Source: Whalleya microplaca (taxonomy: Eukaryota; Ascomycota; Sordariomycetes; Xylariales; Xylariaceae). From it: DNA of 64,000 nucleotides. The DNA lies in NCBI GenBank assembly GCA_022497155.1, contig MU385736.1, forward strand, positions 496,001 to 560,000, written 5' to 3'. The notes beneath the pieces are model-generated. The model did no database searches. It had not been told where the DNA came from and was given only the letters and a program-made list of their open reading frames with translations. Position 1 is the first letter of the stretch, and every line of letters starts with the position of its first letter. Below are positions 1-12,195 of the stretch, one piece after another. Made by a program: the position numbers and the translations under genes.

Positions 1-2248
1 GCTCCAGTTGACTTATACCCAGTATTGTGCTTACAATAGAGCACCATTCTTGTACATATTTGCGACGCAATTTGTCGACTAAATTGTGTCGATTGATGTG
101 AGAGTTCGCTAAGTGGTATTCTTTATGCCATTCACATGTTCGGGGTTTCCGCTGCTTGTAGCCTTGCTCTACGAGAGGTGAGAGCAAGAGACTGTCAGTA
201 AACCTCAATATACGGATTATGCATACGCATATTATGATGTATGAGGGATTGCGACCGTTGGACAGAGAAATATATATACCAGTGCATCTATCGAGTTAAT
301 CCAAGCCACTTTAAGTCATGAACTTGGACTGACAATAATGACAACTTGACTTGATTAGTAGAAGGGAAGATAACTTTAAAATAACTTGACAGTAACAAGT
401 TATTTTATATAGATAATCAGTTTTGAATTGACCCAAGTTACACAAGGGTACAATTGAATCAATCCAAGGTGAATCAAGTCAAGCCTAGTCATGTTATAAC
501 TTGAATTCATGAAAATGCTAAATGATATACCAAGCCGTGATCGGACATACCACTAGGTAGCGTAAGCCACCGAAGCAAGGAGGCTGGGAAGAATTGCGAA
601 GTAGGTACTTACGGTTCAGGAAGGCTTTGAATAGTAACCCGAGTACGAGATAGTCTCGTTCGCATCGCATTACTTTCCCAACCGCCCAGCCCCCGTTTAT
701 GTCGTCATGTAATGAGAGCAGTGGCAGAGTGGATACATTGGACAATATAAGTTGTCGGTTACCGACTATAGTAGTAATGTCCATCGGAGAGTTGCCGATG
801 TCTCATTACAAGGTACGGAAACATGCCGGCAAAGGTATTCTCAAACTACTCTATACATTCGCCTTATATAGTTATGTAGAGTTAAATATGTTGGGAATCA
901 GTCTTCCCACTGTCTGTTTCACACTTGCATAGCCCTATTACAAGTTACTGGTTTCTTTGCCATACCCGAGATCCGAATCCCGAAATGAGAGTTCAATTTC
1001 AACTATCATAACTCCTTATTGGGTGATAGAGACGCCTCACTAAAGTCTCGTGGCCTGACTTTTCGACTCATGGGGTTGGTAATGAACGCTTCGCATCACA
1101 GAAAAAGAAAATCGGCTCCTAAACCTACCACTAGTGGTCAAGATTTAGAGACCCGATAGATGTTGGAAGACTTAGGTACAAAACTAGCCCGTCGAGGCAA
1201 GGCAAGTCTACGGCATCAGTTTCGGCTTCAATTGACAAATATGTACATAGTCTAAGAACCTCCGAGAAATAGTACTTTATGTACGTAGGGGAAAACTGCT
1301 AAGTACAATTAGGATAAATCTCTTCAGCATTTCTCCAGCATTTCCCCAGCAAAGATAAGGTTCGGTCCGCGTGTATGTAAGGACGGCGCTAAGGAGGCTA
1401 TCGCAGCTCCATTTTGACTTACACAAAGTCCAACATACCTCTCCTATCCTTAGTAGACCCAAACCCAACGTGGAGGATATTGTCTTAGTTTAGGGGCCTG
1501 TCTCGGAGCTTCAAGCATCATGACAGCACGGGACACCGACTATTAGGGTCATCGTATGCGTATGTATCTAGGCATGAGGAAAAGTCCAAATGCCTAATTC
1601 GGTAACTTGAAAACCGATGTCGGCATTACACACCGAGCCACTCAGCCTTCTCTAGCAAAGGGAAGAGTTTGCGAAGTGAGTGCAAATATCGATCATAGCA
1701 TTGCCACCAACTCGTGAAATGACTCAACTGCAATGTTGAAGAAAATTCTACTTACTTGGGTAGATACGAGACACATAGTAAGCACTACAATGCAGAGTTA
1801 ACTGGTCCTGTTACTCTTGTGTTACTCTCGGCTTTACGGCCGATGAATCTGTTAATAAGTCGGAAAAATTTTTGTTTGTCCTAGGACACCTCGCATATTT
1901 TCTATGATTACGCTCAAGACAGGGATGAAAACGGCACAGCTGCGTCGCTTGAGTATCGGAGGCACGGCCGAAAATATGTCGCCCTTTGTATGACAATGTT
2001 GGTCTCAGTGGGGTTATAGATATGGGAACCGCCGGTAATAGGCCGGAGTGAACATTGGCGGATCTCTATGATTGATAATCGTCGTAAAAGGTTAGGCCGG
2101 CTTTGCCAACGCCCGTTTGAATAAATACAACCAAGCGGTGTCAGTCACCACCAATGTTGTTTCATTGTTTCATCCCTAGACGAGTAAGCTACCGAGTTTG
2201 GAAACCCCCTCAGCCCTTTGAATTGAAAATATCAGGACAAGCCCAGGC
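1..2248. other. Intergenic, no gene seen
   Basis: Only short ORFs in conflicting frames occur here, with no recognisable family motif or plausible splice chain. A stretch at about 311-515 is unusually rich in AACTTG/CAAGTT-like hexamers in both orientations and may be a decayed simple repeat. Composition is normal for fungal intergenic DNA and shows no RIP-like stop density. Confidence 0.5.
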
Positions 2249-4101
2249 ATGCAATCCTACCTTCAAGCTCGCCGGATCGGTCTAGCGGCGAAAGCCCAGA
2301 TCGAGCGGGATCTCGAAAAGGCACGGCTGATAACAGTTACTAGCACTCATAGAGCTCCGGCAACGGACGGTGGCGTCTCTCACCCACGTCCAGCGTCTCT
2401 CTCGGAAAAGGAAGACGACCTGCCTGCCGAGCCGGATTCCAAGGAGACCAATGGTGACTCGAACTCGCAAGAGGTCGCTTCCGACTCTAGTAGTGAAGAT
2501 GATGTTGCTCGAGTGCCAACCACGGCCACCATTAGGACGCAGTACTCAGAGGGGGCCGCTCTGGGACACTCGTTGACGGGTATCCATGCGCGAGACCGCC
2601 AAACGCACGAGGGGAAGGGTGGGAAAGTCTTCGTCGTGGGCTGGGAAGGACCAGATGACCCCTTGAACCCGAGGAATTGGAGCATTGGAAAGCGGGTCAG
2701 CTGCACACTGCAGATCTCGATCATCGCTGCTGCTGTCGGTGCAGCTTCTGGTATCGACGCAACTATGCTTCCCCAAGCTGCAGCCGACCTGGGAGTCAGT
2801 CAAGTTGCAGAGTCACTTGATACAGGTATGGACGGACACTCGACCCCTTAAGTTCTTGTACTTATTGACATTATACAGGTCTGTATTTGATAGGAATGGG
2901 ACTTGGTTCGCTCGTTGCCGGTCCGTTCTCAGAAACCTTCGGCAGGAATTACGTGTACACCGGCTCGATGTTCATCTTCATGGTTTGGATTATGGCTTGT
3001 GGACTCGCCCCGAATTTTGGTGCCCAAATTGCCTTTCGGTTCCTGGCAGGCTTATCAGCTTCTACGCCTCTCGTATGCTCAGGGGGTTCAGTTTCCGACA
3101 TGTTTAACAACCTCGAAAAGACATGGAGCTTCCCGTTATATGCGATTTCGGCATTTGGTGGGCCAATGTTGGGTGCGGTGATGGGGGCATATATCGGCCC
3201 CTCGCCGCTGGTCAGTTGGCGGTGGACCGAATGGACCATGCTTATTCTCTCTGGCCTCATCATGGCCCTCGTCTTTCTCTTCATGCCGGAGACGTACAGT
3301 CCATTGCTTCTCCAATGGAAAGCCCATCATTTCCGGCGGATTACTGGCGACGATCGATATCGCTCTGAGCACGAAATCGTCGAGGCTACTCTTTTCAGCA
3401 GATTAAAGGTTAGCATGACAAGGCCATTTGTCATGTTTACGGAGCCTATCATCCTAGCCATGACCCTGTATTTGTCCATGGTTTACATCGTGCTCTTTAC
3501 ATTCTTGGTCGGGTGGCCTTACGTCTTTGAGCACACCTACGGCATTTCGCAGGGGCTCAGCAATATTATCTTCATCTCTATGTTTGTTGGTACAGAGTTC
3601 ACCTTTCTGCTTATACCAATTGTGTATCGCATAACTACCAAGCAGATCGCATTAGCTGAATCACGAGGTGAAGGCGCCCAGTTCAACCCAGAGTCTCGTC
3701 TGTGGTACGCCATGCTCGGCTCGTCAATTTCAATTCCCATTTCTCTGTTTTGGATGGGCTGGACCGACTTTGAGAGCGTCAGCATCTGGTCTCCAATACT
3801 TGCCGCAGCGTTGTTTGGATATGGTGTTATGGGTATCTTCCTATGCGCGTACATGTACATCATTGACGCCTACGAGATTTACTCAGCCTCGGCCTTGACC
3901 TTCGTCGCCCTCGTGAGATATGTTGCGGCCGGAGGAATGACCGTGGTTGGCATTCCGTTTTACGAAAACATGGGTACGCATTATACCCTAACAATTTTGG
4001 GATCTATTTCGTGTTTACTGGCTCCCATCCCGTATGTTTTGTACAGATGGGGTTACTTGATCAGAAAGAGGAGCAAGTATGCCGTATCGAGAGAGATCTA
4101 G
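2249..4101 (+). CDS. MFS transporter, DHA1/Tpo1-like
   Basis: Predicted plasma-membrane proton antiporter of the major facilitator superfamily, likely exporting polyamines, drugs or metabolites. Two exons: 2249-2825 and 2879-4101, with a 53-bp GTATGG..CAG intron in phase 1, giving 599 residues. The first 130 residues are hydrophilic and Ser/Glu-rich. They are followed by GWEGPDDPLNPRNWS (131-145), the motif that precedes TM1 in Tpo1-like transporters. Across the splice the protein reads GLYLIGMGLGS then GPFSETFGR (207-215), the family signature of the loop 2-3 region; this continuity supports the splice. The C-terminal half ends with a Tyr-rich TM segment, a PIPYVLYRWG loop and the basic IRKRSKYA tail typical of the family. 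About 12 membrane segments can be seen. The next gene, an ATP-grasp ligase, is convergent about 0.9 kb downstream. Substrate cannot be told from sequence. Confidence 0.93.
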
Positions 4102-4977
4102 GGACAGCCAAGAGGCCTTGGTAGCTTATCGAATGGTTTGGGTGAGCACAGGGGCAATCATGAAATTGCAGCAGAAATGATGTGAGCAACGTTGCAGCAA
4201 TCAATTAATGCTCAGGGGGATGGGATACAATCAGACCCAGGGTATTAGAGGTTCACAAAAGAAATTATTAGACTTTGTGCTTTCAACATAGATGAGGAAG
4301 CATTTGGCACATAATTGATGTGTGTATTTGAAGATCTTCAGGATCATCAAGTAGCACACATCTTAGGTAATACTAATCATAAGTATGCTTGGATGAATTG
4401 AATTATAGATTGTTCATGATTACTAAATCGTTATATAAATGTAGCTGATGAGTTACAATGATGCGATGTGAGCCAGCCTATCCTTGAACAGGTGTCCAAG
4501 AACCTAGAGGGTCGCCCCAGATACCAGAACACATTTTCTCCTAGCACTTGTTAAGGTACTGTAAAAGGTAATTTCATACGCGGCATCGTGATAATATATT
4601 TACCTTATCAAAGGCTTACAATCAATTAAACTTAAATATACTTTCCTTCCCACAGGTTTGAACTCGCCTATATCTCAACTATAACGCCGTTTGTTAAACT
4701 GTATACGTTGACATGTTGATATTGATATAAGGCTAAGCGAATTTAGAGTGACCGAAACAGTAAGTGTGGTGAAATTAGTAAATAATCGATGAAGAAAGTT
4801 GAACCCTAGTTTCACTAAAGTCTGGGGCCCTTTTGGCTTTTAGACCCCTCGTTGAAGTTATAACTCCTTTTACTACTTAAGTTACACACCCTCGACGATA
4901 TCGCAGTGTGGCTTAGTGGCTTGCATGACAATATGAGGCTATTTATATAGAAGAGGAAGCGTCTTGTCTCCGCTAGC
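4102..4977. other. Convergent intergenic region
   Basis: Shared 3' region of the MFS gene (+) and the ATP-grasp gene (-). It is AT-rich, with no ORF worth reporting and no repeat recognised. Confidence 0.5.
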
Positions 4978-6213
4978 TCACTTAGGCTCCAGACGCCTCA
5001 GCGCCCTTAAAAAGTGCGAAGTAGTTAGTATTTGTTTCAAGAGCTCCTGATAATCCCATCCTAAAGCATTTGCGACTATCAGCGTCAAGCTCGCCTGATC
5101 ATCTCGACCTGGTCTTCCAGGTCCCGTCATATTCTGTCCAATGCCAGCACCATCAGTCAATCTAGAAGGGATTTGGTTCCACTGGAGATCTTTATACGTA
5201 CCGGTTTCATATTCACATCGAAAAGCGCAAATTTGGAACTTCTCGAATCTTTATAGCGCCTGGCATCGATTCGGATGGGAGCGGTCGTGCCGAGAGCTCG
5301 GGCGACCTTCTTGCATTCCTCTATAACCTTATCATATAGCTCATTGTGTTGTGATTCTAAAATAGCTCTTGAATTCGAAGTGACCGCTACAACCCCGTTG
5401 TAAGGAGCTATTCCCTGCTGGTGGTTGAACCGGGTCACCACCGGAAGGGCCCAATAGTCACTATTGTACCCCGATTTCGTTGGCGGCATTACGGTTATGG
5501 TGATTTCCTCGCCCGATAGAAATTCTTCCAGCATGATAGATGACGAATCACGGAAAAGCTCCTGTGCATGAAGCACGAGCTCGTCTAGGCTATGACAGAC
5601 CCTGACCCCTTGACTACCACGTCCTCTAATTGGCTTAGCAACAACCGGAAACGACAGGTCGGGGACTTCACTGATGATGTCCTGACCAGCATGGGCTGTC
5701 CAAGCTTTTGGCATCGAAAAGCCACCAAGCCGGCGTAAAAGATCGTTGACATATTCCTTGTCGTCGTATTTTTCAACTACCAAAGGACCCTGTCCGATGA
5801 CATGAACCTGGTCCTGATATGTATCAAGAGCTTTTGAAATTTGAAGGAGATGCGACGCGAAAAGAATGGTGTTTGCCCAGAGGTGCGTCGCCCCTTGTCC
5901 TATTGCTTCTAGGATCCCTTCTTCGGTGTCTGGAAAGCACCAGTCGCTGTCATTGATGGGATCTGGGGTAGATTTAGGGCATACCACCTCTACATCGCCA
6001 CTATTCCTTAGGTTATAAGCTATATCTGCCCCTGAATCTCGATAACCTGAGGTAAAACGTGAGCGCTCTGTGCCACTATTGGTAGATGCTGAGGAAAGCT
6101 GACGAACCACCAGGTTTCTTTGGTTTTTTAATCCCGTCTATCACCGGGGGTTCAAGAGCCTGATAGAGTACAGCAACTCGCGGGGTCTTATTCGGATTGC
6201 TTGTATAGAACAT
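4978..6213 (-). CDS. ATP-grasp ligase, D-Ala-D-Ala ligase-like
   Basis: Three exons on the minus strand: 6213-6108, 6046-5202 and 5133-4978, with introns of 61 and 68 bp (GTTCGT..CAG, GTACGT..CAG). The model gives 368 residues. The start at 6213 precedes TPRVAVLYQALEPPVIDG, a typical N-terminal beta strand for this fungal ATP-grasp group. Joining exons 1 and 2 gives KKPKKPGGYRDSGADIAYNL. ATP-grasp features in order: a DKEYVNDLLRRLG cap helix, FPVVAKPIRGRGSQGVRV (ATP-binding lysine and glycine-rich loop), MLEEFLSGEEITITVMPP, and the metal-binding end PIRIDARR then FALFDVNMKP, continuing across the last splice as NMTGPGRPGR. The family joins a carboxylate to an amine using ATP through an acyl phosphate. 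The substrate is unknown; a peptide or amino-acid ligase is a reasonable guess. All expected core motifs are present. Confidence 0.88.
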
Positions 6214-8851
6214 TTTACAGTTGGATTGGAGACCCTGTTGGCGAGCCCTGCAGCTGGTATGTTTAGTTCGGGACTCTAAGAATGTGCAAGCTTTCCTACA
6301 GGTCGTTGGTAAACACCGGCCGATACTACCCATACTTTCTGTCCGTTGGTAGACGACCGAGCCCGACAGAAGTAATAATACCGAAGGATAGATCAAATAC
6401 GTAGACCGTATTTACCAGTGACGTGATTAACAATCCCGACATTTTTCCGGATTCCAGATCGGTGCATGTACCACCTTTTACGATATATGTATATGTTAGA
6501 ATCCTCAACAACAGTTGACCGAGACGCTTTCATGATGACCATGAAGGGAAACATTACAGCGTTGCCTTTTGAATGGTTGCCAAAATCCATCTTCTGAAAA
6601 GCTAATACCTTCGGCCTCTCAGCCCCTATATAGATCAATTTTCTTTAATACCAAAGAATGATTAGGCGTAACACTGTAGGGTAAATTACGAGAGCTTAGT
6701 CTCCTATTAACCTATTCATTATGAAAGCCTACGATATTCACTTGTTGAAATGCTTTAGGCGGACTCTTTTGATGCATCAGAAACGCCATCACCTTCGTAG
6801 GAAGCAACTCAACGGCTGTCCATTTGTCAACTAGCGCAAACTTATAGAGGCAAGTATCGATAAATAGACAAGCAGGACACAGTTAGCAATTTTAAATAAT
6901 CCTGTCACTTGGAATTTGGGTGTCACTCTTCTCATATGGCCTTGAGGTTTGCAATCATCAGGGTCATGCCCCTTCTTTGCTGGAACTTTTAGGGGTAAGG
7001 ATCGTTGCCACCGTGTTCATACAAATGTTTCCCTTTTATTTTCCATGTATGTGTCGATAGAGCTATGAATTTGGGCGAGTTATAATTGTGTTCTCTTTTG
7101 AAAGCTCGCCGCTTTCGTGTAGCGATTGGCTTACTTTTTTTTATATCACCATCCTCACGTTTGTGATTCTATCAAGTAGATAGACATATTCAGCACGGTA
7201 GCTAGGATTGAGTATAGCCCTTAGGGACTAATTGTATTATTAATTTTTTAATATTTGCACATTCGCCAATGTGCTATTAACCCTGACTATGCACGGTCAT
7301 ACATATAGGCTGGTTATAAGTTGATAAATGGACAGAACATTGGCACTAGAACAGCGATCCAGGCAGGAATTTGTGTAATGCTATCAGGTACGGCAGCTTG
7401 CGGTATTCCCTTGCCGGCCATCTCGTGTGAAAACTATTGACAAGCCAGAGAATGGATTACATCACGATGCATCTTACAATAACGAGTACAGCATCAACGT
7501 GTTAAGACATCCGGTATTGATATTTGATGGGTATAATCTGTCGTGATACCCACCACTGTTCAATTGATGTCAATTTTCGATTCGGTACACGACATGCATG
7601 AAATCCAATAAAGATTGTGTCAGAGTAGGTGACTGCGATACGTAGACAAATTTATGGGAAGTTGCTACAGGGTTGAGGTAATAATTGGAGCGATAAGAAC
7701 AATACATCTATTCTGCTAATTGGATGATTAGCGAATCGGATGGTTAGTTATAACCCCCTCATTGCCTTTGAACTTTTCTAGCTAGGAGCTCTTTGTTGAC
7801 GAATGGTTATCTATTCAGCCATGGAGTCTTCCGTAGCACGTGATTGTCTTATTTAACATCGCTACCTACAGTCCACAACGTCGGAGACCACGTTAGCTAT
7901 TTCTGTCTCTTCAGCATACTCAATCTAAGCGGCCCAGCGCACTTACATATAGCAAGATCCCGTGACGACCGATATTATCAGGCTCATGCTAGAATTGAAC
8001 TGAAGAGACGGTAATAGTATAGACTGGGAATAAGCGAGGCAAATCACCAAGCCCTGCGAGTAATCGAGTGAGTAAATTTAAGAGGGGCTGCTTCGCAGAA
8101 TCTATGATACTATTCTGACCTGTCATAACCAATGGCCCTGATTAGCTAGCTAGCCCTCCCCCTTTGCTCTTCTTTGATTGTGAAGAGTTGACCTTTATGA
8201 GGTCTCTGAGCGCCCCTTAACATTTTGCCATGTCACTTTATTCTTTGGTAAGTATTCTTATCATGTTTCAACTAGATGTAGTTGTCCGGTTTGAGCTTGT
8301 TGCCCACCATGACGTCTTGTTTAGGTTAGCCAACATATTCAATGTTACATGGCACTGATTGTCATGTTCAACAACACTGTCACCATACGTCATTCAGAGG
8401 TATTATCTAGGACCGCATCAAGTACATATGCATACTTGCCTCGTCTAATTTTTACTATCAATAAAAAGCTTCGAGTTTCCAAAAGAAGGGCTATATCAAA
8501 GGACTATATTGAACTTGGTAGTGTGGCTTCTCTAATTTAAAGCAACCTTGACTTGAGGTGGATCATTGGTGCGGGTTTTGTCCACCTGTATCAAGTACCT
8601 CGGGCTTCCAACTTCCTATGGACTCCCCTCATCAGTCAACGGCGGTGAAGCTGGGGTCTGGGGACCCAGTGTACGCGTATAGTCTAGCAATGCGGGGGTT
8701 GGTCTAACGCTGTTCCCCACGGGCACTTTAATTTAAAAAGCGTCCCTGACGTAGATTACCCCACGAGAACCTCAATTTCATACATATCTATTAGAGTCAT
8801 CCCTACAATCTTTCTCCAATGTCACTCTTACTGACTTAACTTCATGGAAAG
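6214..8851. other. Long intergenic stretch, no gene seen
   Basis: About 2.6 kb between the divergent ATP-grasp (-) and paraoxonase-like (+) genes. Small ORFs at 6393-6638 and 8349-8540 have no family features. No repeat, LTR or RNA gene was recognised. It must contain both promoters. Confidence 0.45.
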
Positions 8852-10255
8852 ATGGCAATTTTTGTATACTTGACAGTTACCGTGCTCACCGCACTCACTG
8901 CGGTGCTCTATTCACCCCTGAAGCGTGACATTGCCATCTTGGGTCTGAATCGCTCCCCTACTTCGTGGAAGAACATTCACGGTAGCGAGAGTCATGTAAT
9001 CCCAGATACCATTGCGTGCGAGGACTTGCATCACCATACGCCATCAGGCCTCATATATACAGCATGTACGGGAGACATCGAGAAAGTGGCCGGCTGGTTT
9101 CCGGGGTAAGTCTCATTACCACTTGTAAAGGAGTTTGAGACTAATGTGTATGTAGAGCTCCCTCTTTAGATCATCCAGAAAATCCGGGCTATGGTACTAT
9201 ACAGATACTTGATCCTACGGTTTGTCCATCCTTGGTCTTTATTTCCCTAGGGTTCTCTATCAAAGATTAGGGCTAACTCGCAAGCCCCGCCCTAGACGAT
9301 GAAATCTCAAAAACTCAATCTGAGCGGCTTCGAGGGACCATTTGTCACTCATGGAATTGGCATCTATAATACCCCTTCCGACCCATCAACAGTGTATATA
9401 TACGCTGTCAATCATCTGCCAAATCCACTATGGGCCGCGAACCCATCAACGGAGCCGAAAGCAGCTTCCCGCGTTGAACTATTTGTGCATACTATCGGAA
9501 GTAATACAGCAAAGCACCTGCGGTCTATCTCGCACCCATTGATACGGCTACCTAATGATATCCTTGCTTTGTCTGAGCGTGAGTTCCTGGTCACAAATGA
9601 TCACTACTACCGCGAAGGTCATATGCGACTAGTCGAGGACCTCACTGGGAGGAAATGGACAGATGTTGTACACGTGCGTCTCGAAGATGATGACAAAGTT
9701 GATGCAACGGTCAGTATCAACTCAATTGCCACAACCAACGGGATAGGCTGGGGCCCCGACAAGCAGGTCCTTATTTCCGATGCGCTCGGCGGCTCGATAT
9801 ATTTTGCTACACTCCCGAGCGCGGAGAACAAGACTCTATCCGTGTCACACGCAATACATACGCACGGCTTAATTGACAACCCGAGTTTCTTCTCTGACCC
9901 ATACGCAGGATTAGACGGTAAGGACTACAGCGCCTACATACTCCCCGGGTTCGGGCGCGTAGTCGAGTTCCCGGAACACTTCAAGGACCCGACAGGCAAG
10001 GCACCGATTACCAGCCTAGTATGGTTCTTACCCGCTAGTGCAGGTAAGAACAAGGACGAGAGCCGGGGGAAACAGTCCAGGGTCTTGGTCTCGGATGATG
10101 GGACCTCCATGAGAGGTGCCACAACGGCAGTGATCACCGCTATAGACCCCGCAACCAATGGTGGGAAACGAGAAGGCTGGCTCTTCGTCACTGGGGTGGC
10201 TGCACCGCATGTGTTCGTCACAAGGATCGATTTTGAAAGCATGTTGACTGAATGA
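8852..10255 (+). CDS. Paraoxonase/arylesterase-like protein (SMP-30 superfamily)
   Basis: Three exons: 8852-9105, 9156-9219 and 9296-10255, with introns of 50 and 76 bp, giving 425 residues. The splices are supported by family continuity: WFPG joins APSLDHPENPGYGTIQILDP, then FEGPFVTHGIGIY. The N-terminal hydrophobic stretch (about residues 3-20) looks like a signal anchor, as in animal paraoxonases and their fungal relatives. The diagnostic block LPNDILALSEREFLVTNDHY matches the paraoxonase PNDI..ATNDHYF motif (calcium-binding Asn/Asp). ATTNGIGWGPDKQVLISDA and the final SDDGTSMRGAT blades fit a six-bladed propeller. Likely a calcium-dependent lactonase or esterase acting in the secretory pathway or outside the cell. 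An upstream ATG at 8844 opens a 9-codon out-of-frame ORF overlapping the start, which might lower translation. Enzyme class is fairly sure, substrate unknown. Confidence 0.88.
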
Positions 10256-10300
10256 GAGTCCACACAACAATTTCGATGTGTAACTGAAAAGACCTGTCTG

Positions 10301-10326
10301 TTTTTTTTTTTTTTTTTTTTTTTTTT
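10301..10326. repeat. Poly(T) tract, 26 nt
   Basis: An uninterrupted run of 26 T lies 45 bp after the paraoxonase-like stop codon. It may be a simple homopolymer in the 3' UTR. It could also be the poly(A) tail of a minus-strand retroposed element whose tRNA-like head lies at about 10.68-10.78 kb. Confidence 0.9.
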
Positions 10327-10675
10327 GCAGACTGGACATCAAGGCGTTATCTTCTGTAAATAGTTAATCAATGTTTTTCTGATAGGTAGGACGCTATGTG
10401 AAACCGGAATGTACGGGAATATTGCTAGTGTTGACTATCGCTAATGGGGGAACTGCCATGTAGGTCACCTGCCTCATTGAACCCACACATTGGGGCTTAG
10501 GGGTTTTCTCGCATGACCGTCTAGCTTGGCTCTCTCTCAATTTTGTACACACTATTTAGATAGTTTTGTTTTGAGAGTGATTGTTGGAGTTCGACCTTTA
10601 TCGACCTTAGACATCGTTCAAACTAGGGTCTTTCGACCCACGCGGCGTTAGTAATGCGTTTTGTTTGGTCTGCAA

Positions 10676-10775
10676 TCTGACCAGCAAGGGATTCGAACCT
10701 TGTTCAGATTTCCCGTTTGATGATGAAGCTCGTCGGTCATTGGTCACTTGCATTACCGAGATCCGACTAAGATCG
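10676..10775 (-). ncRNA. Degenerate tRNA-like sequence (pol III B box)
   Basis: On the minus strand GGTTCGAATCC matches the polymerase III B box, within a T-arm-like hairpin (AAGG/CCTT) followed by TGGTCA. That can pair with TGACCA about 60 nt upstream as an acceptor-like stem. An A-box-like TGCAAGTGACC lies further 5'. The cloverleaf is incomplete: the D arm is short and stem pairs are missing. It is more likely a tRNA pseudogene or a SINE head than a working tRNA. Confidence 0.35.
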
Positions 10776-11592
10776 TTCTAGACGTCCACTGTAATTGCTA
10801 TTTAAGCCCTACAGATTGACGACTGTCAGGCTTCATGCGAAAAAGAACAGAGTTAATACATGAAGTCATATTATGAGAGCAGCTCATTTCTAATTCTAAG
10901 GTAATTTAGGCAGAGTACGGAAGAGATAACCACCAGGCGTTTGAATTCTTTAGCCGAAGCCATCTGGATGTGTAAAAGTGATGAAGAGCTAAGGTAGAGG
11001 GGTTGTAACTGTATCTACTACTAGCGTTATGCCATTATGTACGCCATATTATGCCTAGAGCGTTGTGCGTTAGTCAGTTAGGTCCGTAGTAATTCGTGAC
11101 ACCAATGGGATACATCCTTTCATTTGCAGTCGGTTGGATATTTTCCATGTCTCTAACTTTGATTCGTTCCAGCATATTGATCGCTTAAGTTGTTTTAGGG
11201 CATATATATATATATACAGTCTACCCGTTAAGACTGCTATATACCTAACGAGATCTCTAACCACTAACCCCCTATAATTATAGTGAGTATATCTATCATA
11301 TAGCAGCTATTATCTGCCATAATCCTTATGATTACAAAAAGTAGATTCTCACTCTTAAAAGTGTGAAAAGCGTGGTAGCAATCTGTGAATAGTTTCACTT
11401 TTGCAATAGCTAAAAGCTAGATTATTATGATACTGGGACTATTGACAAGATGCGAGCTACTTAAATTTGCGCGTAGTTTATACCAAAATGCATGTATCTA
11501 GTAACCCCGTTAATTTACAAAATACTAGGGTCTTTTCTTAATCAAAGCACAACGCCCTGGGCGTGGTGTGGCGTCATAGCTAACTCCAGTAA

Positions 11593-11775
11593 CTAGAGTG
11601 CGGTTAGAACTTAAGTGCGATTCCTAACAACGCCAATGGGTATCGCTTTCGTATACAGATATGGCACATCCATCTGTTGTATGAGAAAACCCTTAGAGCC
11701 TAATATAAATGAGCTAATAGAGCGAATACCAATAACGTTGTTAGGAATCGAACCTAACTCGCTCTATCAGCCACA
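11593..11775. repeat. Inverted pair of tRNA-derived sequences
   Basis: The minus-strand copy (about 11,775-11,706) has an A-box-like TAGCTGTGTGG, AGAGC, then GGTTCGATTCC, a perfect B box in a perfect T arm (TTAGG/CCTAA, 7-nt loop). Almost nothing lies where the anticodon arm should be. The plus-strand copy (about 11,593-11,648) shares CGATTCCTAACAACG and the following TGG.TAT.CGCT but has a damaged B box. The copies face each other across about 57 nt, so a transcript could fold into a long hairpin. No typical tRNA can be drawn. Confidence 0.5.
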
Positions 11776-12195
11776 CAGCTAATATATGACCAAACAGGAT
11801 TGACTATGTTTGACATATGTAAGATCTATACAGGCCAATACACTTTATGCCTAGCACAGTCAATCTTTGTTGTCAGTCACTATGTCGTTACTATTATTTC
11901 TAAGTGTAGACATCCTTATAAGAGGTCTCGGACCTATCAAGGAATCCCCTGATGTTTTCTAACCCCCTAGGCTAAGTCCAACTAAGAGCATTCATAAAAG
12001 TTGGACATAGGGCCCTGTTTCATATTTGATGGGAGAGGAGAGACAGAGAGATGGAGATAGAGGGAGGGAGAGAATCTTAAGAAAAAGAGGAACAAGGATG
12101 GGGACGGATGTCATGAGATCTGTGGAATGTGAAGTACCTAATAACTTAGGGCGACAATTTATTTACTCCTTATATATCTAGACACAAGGTATAAT

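Larger units (their letters stand above)
10256..12195. other. Intergenic with tRNA-derived sequences
   Basis: No protein gene seen. It contains the poly(T) tract, a tRNA-like sequence near 10.7 kb and an inverted pair of tRNA-like sequences at 11.59-11.77 kb. A purine-rich GA tract lies at about 12,030-12,075. A short AT repeat at about 11,200-11,216 is simple sequence. Confidence 0.5.
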
